A stretch of 64,000 nt of DNA from Maribacter_C sp947494565 (GCF_047345415.1 NZ_JBLFEP010000004.1:496001-560000), one strand, 5' to 3'; positions 16,951 to 26,474 are shown, counted from the first letter of the stretch. The notes: generated by a model not told the origin, from the sequence alone. Numbers and translations are program-made.

Positions 16951-18717
16951 TCAAGCGACTTCCTCAGCAAGAAACTGTGCCTCGTACAAATCACTGTAGT
17001 ACCCTCCCTTTTTCAGCAATTCTTGATGCGTACCACTTTCCACGATTTGACCCGCATCCATCACTAAGATGGTATCCGCTTTTTTTATCGTGGCCAAACG
17101 GTGGGCAATAATAATGGAAGTTCTTCCTTCGGTAATCTTTTCTGTGGCCCTTTGGATCAGTTGTTCCGAGTAGGTATCCACAGAAGAGGTGGCCTCATCC
17201 AATATCAAAATACTAGGATTGCTTACATAAGCTCTTAAAAAGGCGATCAATTGACGTTGCCCACTCGAGAGCATGGTTCCCCTTTCCTTGACATTGTATT
17301 CGTAACCTCCCGGTAGGCTTGAAATGAATTCATCTACACCTATTCGTTTGGCGGCCTCTTCTATCATCTCAGACGTGACCGCATCATCTTTTAAAGAAAT
17401 ATTGTTTGCAATCGTATCGGCAAAAAGAAAAACATCTTGTAGCACTACTGCGATCTGTTGACGTAAGGAAGCCAACTTGAAATCCTTGATATTCACGTCA
17501 TCAATGCGAATTGTACCGGAATTTATTTCGTAGAATCGGTTCAACAAATTGATGATTGTCGACTTACCAGCACCAGTAGAGCCTACAATGGCGATTGTTT
17601 CGCCGGCTTTCACCTCAAATGAAATACCGTGAAGGACCTCTTCATCTTCCAGATATCCGAAGCGGACATCGTCAAACTTGATATCACCTCGGGCATGGTT
17701 CATGGTTACCATACCGATATCGGAAATATTGCTTTCGGTATCCAATATTTTGAACACCCGATTTGCCGCGACCATCCCCATCTGCAAGGTATTGAACTTA
17801 TCAGCAATCTGCCTCAAGGGTCGAAATAGTATCTCGATAAATAGAATGAAGGCAAAGATGGTTCCCGCGAGTTCCGTAGTGATTCCCGTTACATTTTGCA
17901 GTCCGCCATACCAAACCACCAACCCAATGGCCACTGAGGAAACGATCTCGGCGATCGGAAAAAAAATAGAGTTGTACCAAACTGTCTTCAGCCATGCATT
18001 CTGGTGCTTTTCATTAATATCACGAAACTTGTCACTCTCGATTTTTTCACGGGTAAAGAGTTGAACGATCTTCATTCCGGAAATACGCTCTTGAACAAAT
18101 GAATTCAAATTGGACACCTGCGCGCGTACCTCAATAAAAGCCACCTTCATTGCTTTCTGAAAAAGGCGTGTCGCATAAAGTATAATCGGAAGCAATGCGA
18201 AAACAAGTAAGGCCAACTTCCAGTTCATCATGAGCATTACAATGGCCGCCGCCAACATTTTCAATAGATCGGCCACGATAACAAAAAAACCTTGACTGAA
18301 AATCTCACCAATTCGCTGCATATCGGCAACCGCCCTTGTGACCAAGACCCCTAATGAAGATTCGTCAAAATACTTCATTCGAAAACCTAGCATGCGACGA
18401 AAAAGATTGATCCGAACATCTTTGATTACCGATTCTCCCAACCAATTTGCATAGTAGTTGAAAAGCAATTGGCTGATGACCTGCCCCATTAGGGCTGCCA
18501 ACATCGCCATGGTCAAATACATCAGTTGTTCGGCATTGGCGTCAATGATGGCATTATCTATAATTCTCTGAAGGATGACAGGGGTCAATACGGCAAATCC
18601 AGAAATCAAAACTGCCGCCAAAGCGACCCCATAGAACGTCAATCTATAAGGTCTTGTATGGGCCAATAACCGCTTGAATAGCCGCGTATCAAAAGCTTTT
18701 CCTGTATCCTTATCCAT
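16951..18717 (-). CDS. ABC exporter, fused permease and ATPase (MsbA-like)
   Basis: 588 residues. The N-terminal half carries six membrane helices (ABC type I exporter fold); the C-terminal half is the ATPase with Walker A GSTGAGKST, Q-loop VVLQDVFLF, signature LSSGQRQL, Walker B ILILDEATSS and the switch His in IIAHRLATI. It works as a homodimer or a heterodimer. MsbA-like lipid or multidrug export is likely but the substrate cannot be read from sequence. Its first 8 bases overlap the 3' end of truA, so the two are translated from one message. Confidence 0.95.
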   Translation of the reverse strand: MDKDTGKAFDTRLFKRLLAHTRPYRLTFYGVALAAVLISGFAVLTPVILQRIIDNAIIDANAEQLMYLTMAMLAALMGQVISQLLFNYYANWLGESVIKDVRINLFRRMLGFRMKYFDESSLGVLVTRAVADMQRIGEIFSQGFFVIVADLLKMLAAAIVMLMMNWKLALLVFALLPIILYATRLFQKAMKVAFIEVRAQVSNLNSFVQERISGMKIVQLFTREKIESDKFRDINEKHQNAWLKTVWYNSIFFPIAEIVSSVAIGLVVWYGGLQNVTGITTELAGTIFAFILFIEILFRPLRQIADKFNTLQMGMVAANRVFKILDTESNISDIGMVTMNHARGDIKFDDVRFGYLEDEEVLHGISFEVKAGETIAIVGSTGAGKSTIINLLNRFYEINSGTIRIDDVNIKDFKLASLRQQIAVVLQDVFLFADTIANNISLKDDAVTSEMIEEAAKRIGVDEFISSLPGGYEYNVKERGTMLSSGQRQLIAFLRAYVSNPSILILDEATSSVDTYSEQLIQRATEKITEGRTSIIIAHRLATIKKADTILVMDAGQIVESGTHQELLKKGGYYSDLYEAQFLAEEVA

Positions 18718-19462
18718 CTTGGGGAATTATCGTATTGGGGTAGTTAATCTTGGTCAAATATAATCCTTTTGCGGGTACAGAAGCCCCGGCTTTACTTCGA
18801 TCTTTACTATTTATGACAGCTTTAACATCCTGTAACGTACGTTTGCCAAGTCCGACATCCAGCAGGGTACCAACGATGGCCCGTACCATATTCCGCAAAA
18901 AACGATTGGCTCGAATGGTAAACACCAAGACCTCTTCGTTCTTAGTCCATTGCGCCTTTTTGATGTCACATAAAAAGGTTCGCACATCGGTATTCGACTT
19001 TGAAAAACATTCAAAATCTTCATATTGCAGTAATAAAGCTGCAGCTTCGTTCATTTTCTCGATAGCCAAAGGCATCTTGACATAATGGGCAGAATCTGTA
19101 TAAAAAGGGTTTTTCTCCTGTACCACAAGATATTCATAGGTGCGTTCAAGTGCATCAAAACGTGCATGGGCGCCATCAGGTACGCTGAACAGTTTTTGAA
19201 CCGCAATGTCATCAGGAAGAAAGGCATTCATTCGGTAAACGACATCTTCTTCATCAAAGGAAGACTCCACATCAAAGTGCGCGAACATTTGTTTGGCATG
19301 CACACCTGCATCGGTTCTACCAGCACCAACAAGAGCTACCTCTTTCTTTATTAGGGTAGAAAGTGATTCTTGCAATACTTGTTGCACGGTTATCGCATTG
19401 GGTTGACCTTGCCAACCGTGATAGGCTTTTCCATTATAGGAAAACTGAACAAAATATCTCAA
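18710..19462 (-). CDS. truA: tRNA pseudouridine(38-40) synthase TruA
   Basis: 250 residues, full length. It isomerises uridines 38-40 in the anticodon stem-loop of many tRNAs. The catalytic Asp lies in GAGRTDAGVHA; other TruA marks are the opening FVQFSYNGKAYHGWQ, RFLRNMVRAIVGTL and the C-terminal GLYLTKINYP. It overlaps the downstream ABC exporter by 8 bases. Confidence 0.97.
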   Translation of the reverse strand: MRYFVQFSYNGKAYHGWQGQPNAITVQQVLQESLSTLIKKEVALVGAGRTDAGVHAKQMFAHFDVESSFDEEDVVYRMNAFLPDDIAVQKLFSVPDGAHARFDALERTYEYLVVQEKNPFYTDSAHYVKMPLAIEKMNEAAALLLQYEDFECFSKSNTDVRTFLCDIKKAQWTKNEEVLVFTIRANRFLRNMVRAIVGTLLDVGLGKRTLQDVKAVINSKDRSKAGASVPAKGLYLTKINYPNTIIPQDG

Positions 19463-19607
19463 ACGGATGTCTTAGTTTTGTGATTTTTCAAAGATACTGA
19501 AGTTGGTTAGATGCACGAAGCTAGAAACGCAATGCCGCTGTGTTTCGCTTTGTATTATTCCAAACTTGTTTCCAATGAATTTTGAACATTGTAGCACACC
19601 TTTTTGA

Positions 19608-20102
19608 ATGAAGAAAATTTTACTACTGAGTGACACCCATTCTTATATGGATGAGGGTATTTTGAAATACGCCCGACAAGCCGATGAAATTTGGCATGCG
19701 GGGGATATCGGAACTTTAGCTATTACAGATGCGCTGTCTACACTTAAACCGACACGAGCGGTTTTTGGGAATATAGATGATCATGTTATTCAAAAGGAAT
19801 TTCCTGAAAACGATCGATTCTTTTGTGAAGGCGTCGATGTTTGGATGACCCATATCGGTGGATATCCTCCAAAGTACAATGTACGTACAAGGGATGAAAT
19901 CAGAAGAAACCCACCCAAACTATTTATCTGCGGGCATTCTCATATCTTAAAAGTGATGTGGGATAAAAAACTTGGAGTGTTACATATGAATCCGGGTGCC
20001 TGTGGCAAGCATGGGTTTCATCAAGTTCGCACGATGTTACGTTTTGTAATTGATGGTACTGATATTAAGAACTTGGAAATTGTTGAATTGGGCAAACGTT
20101 AA
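19608..20102 (+). CDS. YfcE/MJ0936-type metallophosphoesterase
   Basis: 164 residues. All calcineurin-like motifs are in place: LLSDTHSY, HAGDIGT, GNIDDH, MTHIGGYP and CGHSHI. Members are soluble two-metal phosphodiesterases of uncertain natural substrate. The gene is divergent from truA and 39 bases ahead of the lipoprotein esterase start. Confidence 0.93.
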   Translation: MKKILLLSDTHSYMDEGILKYARQADEIWHAGDIGTLAITDALSTLKPTRAVFGNIDDHVIQKEFPENDRFFCEGVDVWMTHIGGYPPKYNVRTRDEIRRNPPKLFICGHSHILKVMWDKKLGVLHMNPGACGKHGFHQVRTMLRFVIDGTDIKNLEIVELGKR

Positions 20103-20141
20103 TTTGATATCTTTGAGTATATACTACGCGCATTGAGTTTC

Positions 20142-21452
20142 ATGAAACGCCAAATTCATTTCTTATTCGCACTTCTTTGTTGTGCATTTTTACTGCTTAA
20201 TAATGGGTGCAAGAAAGCAAAGGTAACGGTTGTCCCCAATAAAATAGGAGGTGTCTATGAAACTGGTGAAACCGCCGTTTGGACATTGAAATTTCCTGAA
20301 CACATGCGTGTAGATTCCTTAACTTATACGATCAAAAAAGGGGGATTGACCTTATTGGAAAAGGGCATATTGAAGCCAAAAGACAAGAAAGCCACTATAA
20401 GTCACAGGTTTACAGAGCCGGGGGCGGTTTTACTTCACTTTAGATGGAAGGATGAAAATAATGAACCGGTCAGGCTTAGCGCAGGCGCTATAGCTTCTCC
20501 AGAAAAAATCGTTCTCTCGGCAAACAAACCCAATGATTTCGATTCCTTTTGGGAGAGCCAGATCGATTTACTCAAAAAAATTCCAAAAAACACGAAACTC
20601 AGTAAAGAAGGTAGTGAGTCATTCGGTGTTGACTATTTTAAAATTACCATGGACAACATCAATGGAACGAAGATAAGGGGACAACTTGCACGACCATCAA
20701 AAGAAAAAAAATTACCGGCACTTCTAATTTTGCAGTGGGCAGGTGTCTATCCTCTCCAAAAAAATTGGGTCATTGACAAAGCTGAAGATGGCTGGTTGGC
20801 ATTGAATATCAACCCTCATGACCTACCAATAGATGAAGCGGAGTCTTTTTATGAAGAACAGATGAACGGGGCCTTAAAAAACTATCCGTCTATCTGCAAT
20901 GAAAGTAAATACAATAGCTATTTTCTTCGAATGTACCTCTCTTGCTTCCGTGCGGCTCAATACCTCACCGAAAGATCAGATTGGGACGGGGAAACACTAG
21001 TTGTTATGGGGGCCAGCCAAGGAGGTCTTCAATCGTTGATGACTGCAGGTTTACATCCAAAAATTTCCGCATCGTTAGCGCTTGTCCCGGCCGGGTTTGA
21101 CATGCATGGCCCTGTAGTTGGTAGGCAGGGTGGCTGGCCGCAGTGGTATAAAAAGATTGAACATAAAGATTCCATCAAGGTAAGGGAAACCAGTCGCTAC
21201 TATGATGTTGCGAATTTTATTCCTCAAATCAAATGCCCTGTTCTGGTCGGAATTGGACTTTTGGACGAAACCTGCCCACCCGAAGGCATCTATGCAGGTA
21301 TGAACCAATTGCTTACACAGAAAGAAATCATCGTACTTCCAAATTCCATGCATCAAAACATAAACGATTCCCATCAACCCTATTATGAAAGAGCAGAAGA
21401 ATATTGGTTGCCAAAGCTTCTAGAAGGTCAAATACCGACCACAACCAATTGA
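20142..21452 (+). CDS. Acetyl xylan esterase-like alpha/beta hydrolase lipoprotein
   Basis: About 436 residues from the ATG at 20142; an in-frame TTG three codons earlier is less likely. A lipoprotein signal ends at a Cys (LLLNNGC). After a beta-rich N-terminal part of about 120 residues the protein shows the AXE1/cephalosporin-C deacetylase layout: nucleophile Ser in MGASQGG, an Asp in GLLDETCPPEG and His in NSMHQN near the C-terminus. It probably deacetylates sugars or other esters in the periplasm or at the surface. It is not close to the glucan block, so a carbohydrate role is inferred from family only. Confidence 0.85.
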   Translation: MKRQIHFLFALLCCAFLLLNNGCKKAKVTVVPNKIGGVYETGETAVWTLKFPEHMRVDSLTYTIKKGGLTLLEKGILKPKDKKATISHRFTEPGAVLLHFRWKDENNEPVRLSAGAIASPEKIVLSANKPNDFDSFWESQIDLLKKIPKNTKLSKEGSESFGVDYFKITMDNINGTKIRGQLARPSKEKKLPALLILQWAGVYPLQKNWVIDKAEDGWLALNINPHDLPIDEAESFYEEQMNGALKNYPSICNESKYNSYFLRMYLSCFRAAQYLTERSDWDGETLVVMGASQGGLQSLMTAGLHPKISASLALVPAGFDMHGPVVGRQGGWPQWYKKIEHKDSIKVRETSRYYDVANFIPQIKCPVLVGIGLLDETCPPEGIYAGMNQLLTQKEIIVLPNSMHQNINDSHQPYYERAEEYWLPKLLEGQIPTTTN

Positions 21453-21499
21453 TAAGTATAGCTACAATTACAGGCAATGAACCGAACCTATGACTTGGC

Positions 21500-21811
21500 T
21501 TGTTTGACTATCTCTTATTTGGCATCATCATCATTCTGAACATCGTTTTAAGAAAGTCCAAAATACCTATTCTTAATTGTGGTGGTTGCTTTGTCATCTT
21601 TTCTATTTTCGGTGGAATACTACCTCTTGTCTCCATGTATATAGAAGTACAAAACTATATGGAAGGTAGATTCTTAGTAGATAACTTTGAGATGCTTTAT
21701 ACGTATTTTAGATTTCCCCTTTATTGGGTAATCGGACTAGCACAATTAGTGATTTTAGGCAGCCGATTACCGACCAAAAAAATCGAAAAGGAAGATTCTT
21801 ATCGAAATTAA
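21500..21811 (+). CDS. Small membrane protein, unrecognised
   Basis: 103 residues read from a TTG; no in-frame ATG is nearby, so the start is uncertain. Two to three hydrophobic stretches are visible (LLFGIIIILNIVL, FVIFSIFGGILPLVSM, YWVIGLAQLVILG), ending in a short charged tail. It lies 47 bases after the esterase gene. I do not recognise the family. Confidence 0.5.
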   Translation: MFDYLLFGIIIILNIVLRKSKIPILNCGGCFVIFSIFGGILPLVSMYIEVQNYMEGRFLVDNFEMLYTYFRFPLYWVIGLAQLVILGSRLPTKKIEKEDSYRN

Positions 21812-21870
21812 AGAATAAGTCTATTCATTTGAAAAACTTTGAATAAGGTACTACTATTCTTATAACAAAA

Positions 21871-21894
21871 AAACCCGGGAACAACCCCGGGTTT
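21871..21894 (-). terminator. Intrinsic terminator after the DUF4293 gene
   Basis: A nine-base-pair stem (AAACCCGGG with CCCGGGTTT) and six-base loop, followed on the minus strand by a run of T (TTTTTTT). It lies between convergent genes and may also act weakly on the plus strand. Confidence 0.85.
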
Positions 21895-21923
21895 CACGCA
21901 CTAATACTACTAAGATGTTAGGT

Positions 21924-22334
21924 TCAACGCAAACGATCCACAGATTTTACGAGATCCTCATCCTTTTTAATGGCCCTATTGGCAAGGACCAAAAAAACGA
22001 TAGAAAATACAGGAATGAGCATCCCAATACCCTTCTCGGAAACCAAGGTTTCTCCGGATAAGTTTAGCGATCGGTAAACGAAAAATCCTAGTAAAAAAAG
22101 TTGTAATATCATGTTCAACCTGTTCATCACAAATTGATTCTGTCTGTTTTTGAATAAAAAAATAGTCACGAGGGCCAACACTGCTGCAGCATAAAAGGCG
22201 ATAGAAATCCAAAGCTCGTTTTGCGCATAAAATTCTCCTCCCTGCGTGTCAAGCCACAAGTACGCCATAAAAGGGCCTACACCAGTGAAAAGGGCTACCA
22301 AAAGCAAGTATACGGATTGAATTCTTTGAATCAT
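21924..22334 (-). CDS. DUF4293 membrane protein
   Basis: 136 residues from the ATG at 22334; the family begins MIQRIQSVYLL, so an open-frame extension to 22394 is rejected. Four membrane segments are visible, followed by a short basic C-terminal tail (NRAIKKDEDLVKSVDRLR). DUF4293 is a Bacteroidota family of unknown function often next to rho, as here, where the two genes are divergent. Confidence 0.9.
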   Translation of the reverse strand: MIQRIQSVYLLLVALFTGVGPFMAYLWLDTQGGEFYAQNELWISIAFYAAAVLALVTIFLFKNRQNQFVMNRLNMILQLFLLGFFVYRSLNLSGETLVSEKGIGMLIPVFSIVFLVLANRAIKKDEDLVKSVDRLR

Positions 22335-22530
22335 GACGCTTCTAAAGCATTGGAAAGGCAAAAATACGGGTCTTTTTAAAAAATATAATGCCATTATTGA
22401 AAATAATTTGTAATATTGTTTCGTTATTAGTTATATCTCTTACCAGTAGGGACATCTTTCCCAAGTAATACCCGAATAACAATACATCTCTTATCAATTC
22501 GAAAGACACCTCTAACTTATACCATTTTTA

Positions 22531-24129
22531 ATGTTTGAAATTTCAGATTTAAAATCAAAAAAGCTGCCTGAGCTTCAGGAAATTGCAAAAGGATTGAACG
22601 TCCCTAAATACAAGACCCAAAAAAAACTGGATTTAGTATACCAAATCCTTGATGTACAAGCTTCTAACCCGAAGGCCGCCATCATTGAAAGCACTTCAGA
22701 ACCCTTAGAAAAAGCACCTAAAGCGAGCCCGAAGAAGGAAGTGGCGCAAAAGGAAGTTGTACAAAAAGAAAACAAGCCTGAAGAGGGTAAAGAAGTTTCC
22801 GAAAAGGCCACTCCTAAAAGTGAGACCGCCGAGGAGAAACGGCCCAGACCGCGACCAAGGCCCCAAAACCAAGGCAAAAGAGACCATCAGAAAAATAATT
22901 CCCAGCATAAAAACCAAAATAACCAGAACAAGAAGCAACATCAAAAAGGTTCCTACGATAAAAGCAATTTTGACAAGGACCTGAAAAATAGATATAAGGA
23001 ACCTGAATTCGAATTCGATAGTATCATTGAAAGCGAAGGGGTTTTAGACATCATGCAAGATGGGTATGGCTTTTTGAGGTCATCGGACTACAATTACCTA
23101 TCCTCACCTGACGACATTTATGTTTCACAGTCACAGATTCGCCTTTTCGGTTTGAAGACCGGAGATACGGTGTTGGGCAATGTGCGTCCGCCAAAAGAAG
23201 GTGAGAAGTATTTTCCGTTGATCAAGGTGAACAAAATCAATGGAATCGATCCACAAATCGTCCGTGATCGGGTTTCCTTTGAGCATTTGACCCCATTGTT
23301 CCCCGATGAACGGTTTCGATTGGCCGAGCGCCAAGCGTCAATCTCTACCCGTATTATCGATTTGTTCTCACCCATCGGAAAAGGGCAGCGTGGTATGATC
23401 GTTTCACAACCGAAAACGGGTAAGACCATGTTATTGAAAGACATTGCCAATGGCATTGCCGCTAATCACCCAGAGGTATACCAAATCATTCTGTTAATCG
23501 ATGAACGCCCTGAAGAGGTTACCGATATGCAACGTAATGTTCAAGGAGAAGTAGTTGCCTCTACCTTTGACAAAGAAGCTACCGAACACGTGAGAGTGGC
23601 CAACATTGTACTTGAAAAAGCGAAAAGACTCGTTGAATGTGGTCACGATGTAGTGATCCTATTGGATTCTATTACACGTCTGGCCCGTGCCTATAATACG
23701 GTACAACCTGCCTCTGGTAAAGTATTGAGTGGTGGGGTTGATGCCAATGCCTTGCACAAGCCCAAACGTTTCTTCGGTGCCGCCAGAAATATAGAAGGTG
23801 GTGGATCTTTATCCATTATTGCAACAGCCCTGACCGATACCGGATCAAAAATGGATGAGGTGATTTTCGAGGAGTTCAAGGGTACCGGTAATATGGAGCT
23901 ACAACTCGATCGTAAGATTGCGAACAGAAGAATATTCCCAGCAATAGATTTGACTTCTTCAAGTACAAGAAGAGACGATTTGTTGTTAGAAGAAAACACC
24001 ATACAACGCATGTGGATCATGCGAAAATACCTTGCGGACATGAACCCTGTGGAGGCAATGGAATTCATTGAACAACGATTTAAGCAAACCAAGAACAATG
24101 AAGAGTTCTTGATGACGATGAACCAGTAA
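22531..24129 (+). CDS. rho: Transcription termination factor Rho
   Basis: 532 residues, longer than the 419 of E. coli Rho. An N-terminal Rho_N helical domain (residues 1-45) is followed by a low-complexity, charged and Asn/Gln-rich insert at about 50-155, the RNA-binding cold-shock-like domain (GVLDIMQDGYGFLRS) and the RecA-type ATPase with Walker A QPKTGKT near 295-302 and Walker B-type VVILLDSITRLARAYN. Rho is the RNA-dependent hexameric helicase that ends transcription of untranslated RNA. The insert is typical of Bacteroidota. A clear intrinsic terminator follows the gene. Confidence 0.98.
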   Translation: MFEISDLKSKKLPELQEIAKGLNVPKYKTQKKLDLVYQILDVQASNPKAAIIESTSEPLEKAPKASPKKEVAQKEVVQKENKPEEGKEVSEKATPKSETAEEKRPRPRPRPQNQGKRDHQKNNSQHKNQNNQNKKQHQKGSYDKSNFDKDLKNRYKEPEFEFDSIIESEGVLDIMQDGYGFLRSSDYNYLSSPDDIYVSQSQIRLFGLKTGDTVLGNVRPPKEGEKYFPLIKVNKINGIDPQIVRDRVSFEHLTPLFPDERFRLAERQASISTRIIDLFSPIGKGQRGMIVSQPKTGKTMLLKDIANGIAANHPEVYQIILLIDERPEEVTDMQRNVQGEVVASTFDKEATEHVRVANIVLEKAKRLVECGHDVVILLDSITRLARAYNTVQPASGKVLSGGVDANALHKPKRFFGAARNIEGGGSLSIIATALTDTGSKMDEVIFEEFKGTGNMELQLDRKIANRRIFPAIDLTSSSTRRDDLLLEENTIQRMWIMRKYLADMNPVEAMEFIEQRFKQTKNNEEFLMTMNQ

Positions 24130-24167
24130 GAACACCGGCCGGGCGTCTTCCGACCAGAAAAAGTACA

Positions 24168-24201
24168 AATCCCAAGGACTAAGGTCTTTGGGATTTTTTT
24201 T
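24168..24201 (+). terminator. Intrinsic terminator after rho
   Basis: A twelve-base-pair stem (AATCCCAAGGAC with GTCTTTGGGATT, one G-T pair) with loop TAAG and a run of eight T on the plus strand. Confidence 0.92.
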
Positions 24202-24335
24202 ACCCTTTACCGCACCCTCCGGAAATTAATCGATTAGATTTTTCGGTTCCTGATATTTTCAGATATCTTTATGGTGCAAGAACACCTCCCCCCTCTGTTT
24301 TTGGAATAAACAATAACCATTAAAACTATAAGATC

Positions 24336-25109
24336 ATGAAAAACGCAAAGAACACGTTTTTTGGTATGGCCTTTATGACGGCGGTACTGTTGTTTACCTT
24401 CATTAGCTGCAATAAAACAAAATCGGAAGAGGAAGATAAAACCAAAATCTCACCTCCTTCTCAAATTGTAACTGTCGAAAAAGCCAAACTGATGTATGAT
24501 ACATACGGAAAGCGAAGAGTACCCTTAATACAAAGATATGAAGATGGAATCGATGGTTTTGAACGGGATGAAGATAGCAAGTTTAAGCAAGAATCTACCG
24601 ATGAAAATACCAGTATACAACAATTGGAACAGAACAGAAAAAAACCATTTGATGTGACCCGATATGTATCCTATGAATACGATACGATTAAAAAATACAT
24701 TGCCTACATAGAGAAAGAGGCGGAAAGAGCCGGTGTAAAAATTTCCACGTTGCGCTTCTATTTGTCCAATTATCCTGAAAAGGATATTTTTCCAAAAGAC
24801 ACGGCCGCAAGGTCCAGGCAAAACTCGGTTTTTATAACGCCCACAATTAAAAAAGACAAAAGGGATTATCCCTATTATGGTGAAGAAGGCAATGACGGTA
24901 GTCTAAAAATGATTTTATTGAACGACTCCCTTACGAAAAGTAAAACACAGCTTGTTAACAATCTAAATAACGGGGATGAAAAATCCTTGGCGTCATTTTT
25001 ACCTACAATAACATCTTCTGAAGCACCACCTGTTCCGATTTTCTTTGCCAATAAGAGCTATGCTCTTAACAAAGGTACCGGAGCTCCTCCCCCATACCCT
25101 CAAAATTAA
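24336..25109 (+). CDS. Lipoprotein of unknown function
   Basis: 257 residues with a lipoprotein signal (MKNAKNTFFG to FISC, Cys near 26). The mature part is hydrophilic and rich in Lys, Glu and Asp, with no family I recognise. The C-terminus is proline-rich (APPPYPQN). It is 15 bases upstream of a membrane protein gene and the two are probably one operon. Confidence 0.75.
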   Translation: MKNAKNTFFGMAFMTAVLLFTFISCNKTKSEEEDKTKISPPSQIVTVEKAKLMYDTYGKRRVPLIQRYEDGIDGFERDEDSKFKQESTDENTSIQQLEQNRKKPFDVTRYVSYEYDTIKKYIAYIEKEAERAGVKISTLRFYLSNYPEKDIFPKDTAARSRQNSVFITPTIKKDKRDYPYYGEEGNDGSLKMILLNDSLTKSKTQLVNNLNNGDEKSLASFLPTITSSEAPPVPIFFANKSYALNKGTGAPPPYPQN

Positions 25110-25124
25110 ACCAGTTCAAAACTC

Positions 25125-25811
25125 GTGATTGAATTCTTAAAGGAAAACTACTTTATCCCGTTATATGGAATAACCTTAGCTATCTCAATATATAGATATC
25201 CGAGATACTTCGATAGTGTTTTGAAGTATTTCCCGATTATTCTAGCTTATACAATGCTGTCCGAAATATTGGGCTATTTAATTCGAGATCATGAATATTT
25301 CCAAATTGTCTATTTGGAAAAATATGATTTCGCAAACTATATCATATTCAACATTTATGATGTGGTCTTCTTTCTATATTTCTATTGCCTTTTTTGGAAA
25401 CTTTTACGGAGAGAAAAAAGTCGTTCGTTTATCAAGTATGGAGCTGTCTGTTATTTGGTTGCTGCAATGATCAACCCCTTTTTCGAAAATGTATTTATTT
25501 TTCCACAGATTTTTGCTTCGACATTGGGTTCGATAATTTTGATTATTTCCATAGTCCTATATCTAAAGGAAGTCAGGCAAAATATTATCAAGAAACGAGA
25601 AATTCTGCTGTGGATTTGCGCCGGACTTCTTATTTTCAACTTATTCTTCCCAATGATTTTGATTGCAGGTCGCTTTGATTATCCCCTATATGAAAAATTG
25701 AGTTTTCGGCAATTTCACTACTTTTTAATAGCGGCCATGTATATCTGCTTCATCATCGGTTTTCTAAAAATGAATAGGATGAAACCTCTTGAAGATGAAA
25801 CAAGAAACTAA
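25125..25811 (+). CDS. Seven-helix membrane protein of unknown function
   Basis: 228 residues from a GTG. Six to seven hydrophobic helices span the protein, separated by short basic loops (WKLLRREKSR, VRQNIIKKREI), with a short charged C-terminal tail. I do not recognise a family. It is tightly linked to the lipoprotein gene upstream, so the pair may act together in the envelope (inference). Confidence 0.75.
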   Translation: MIEFLKENYFIPLYGITLAISIYRYPRYFDSVLKYFPIILAYTMLSEILGYLIRDHEYFQIVYLEKYDFANYIIFNIYDVVFFLYFYCLFWKLLRREKSRSFIKYGAVCYLVAAMINPFFENVFIFPQIFASTLGSIILIISIVLYLKEVRQNIIKKREILLWICAGLLIFNLFFPMILIAGRFDYPLYEKLSFRQFHYFLIAAMYICFIIGFLKMNRMKPLEDETRN

Positions 25812-25812
25812 A

Positions 25813-25838
25813 AAAGCCCTCCATTTCAAGAGGGCTTT
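25813..25838 (-). terminator. Bidirectional terminator between the membrane protein gene and rpsT
   Basis: A nine-base-pair stem (AAAGCCCTC with GAGGGCTTT) and eight-base loop. On the minus strand, after rpsT, it continues into TTTTT; the plus strand has only TTT. Confidence 0.8.
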
Positions 25839-25863
25839 GACAATTATTTGAGTTAGTTAGTTT

Positions 25864-26115
25864 TTACAAGGATGCCACATGCTTGGCCAGCTTGCTTTTC
25901 AAATTAGCAGCTTTGTTCGCATGGATGATATTTCTCTTGGCCAAACGATCGATCATACTGACAACACTAGGTAACAACGCTTCAGCATCTTTCTTCTTCT
26001 CTTCACCACGTAATTTTTTGATTGCATTACGTGTGGTCTTGTGCTGATATCGATTTCGTAAACGTACCGCCTCGTTTCTTCTGATTCGCTTTAATGCTGA
26101 CTTATGATTTGCCAT
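25864..26115 (-). CDS. rpsT: 30S ribosomal protein S20
   Basis: 83 residues. Begins MANHKSALKRIRRNEA and has the basic helical bundle of S20, which binds 16S rRNA in the small subunit. Transcribed toward a clear terminator; two tRNA-Glu genes lie just upstream on the same strand. Confidence 0.98.
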   Translation of the reverse strand: MANHKSALKRIRRNEAVRLRNRYQHKTTRNAIKKLRGEEKKKDAEALLPSVVSMIDRLAKRNIIHANKAANLKSKLAKHVASL

Positions 26116-26185
26116 GTTCTTTTTTTAATTTTCTTACGTTGTTAGATAGTTGGCCTTTTGGTCTACTATCTCAATACTTCATTTG

Positions 26186-26257
26186 TAGCCCGTAGGGGAA
26201 TCGAACCCCTGTTACCAGGATGAAAACCTGGCGTCCTAACCCCTAGACGAACGGGCC
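26186..26257 (-). tRNA. tRNA-Glu (anticodon TTC), copy 1
   Basis: 72 bases on the minus strand, starting GGCCCGTTCGTCTAGG. The acceptor stem closes with ACGGGCT (G1 opposite U72, as in other tRNA-Glu), the anticodon stem CCAGG/CCTGG encloses TTTTCAT with anticodon TTC, and the T arm carries GGTTCGATTCC. The 3' CCA is not encoded. Confidence 0.97.
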
Positions 26258-26303
26258 ATCGAACCAATTCAGAATTATGGATTCATAATCTTGAATATCG
26301 CTG

Positions 26304-26375
26304 TAGCCCGTAGGGGAATCGAACCCCTGTTACCAGGATGAAAACCTGGCGTCCTAACCCCTAGACGAACGGGCC
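26304..26375 (-). tRNA. tRNA-Glu (anticodon TTC), copy 2
   Basis: 72 bases, identical to the copy at 26186-26257 and separated from it by 46 bases. Same cloverleaf, anticodon TTC, no encoded CCA. The two copies are likely transcribed together. Confidence 0.97.
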
Positions 26376-26474
26376 AATATGTAAATGCCTTTCTAGAAAC
26401 GTTATAAAAATGCTATAAAGGCGGGTGCAAAAATACAATTATTTTTAACTACCACAACTCCCTGATATTATTTT

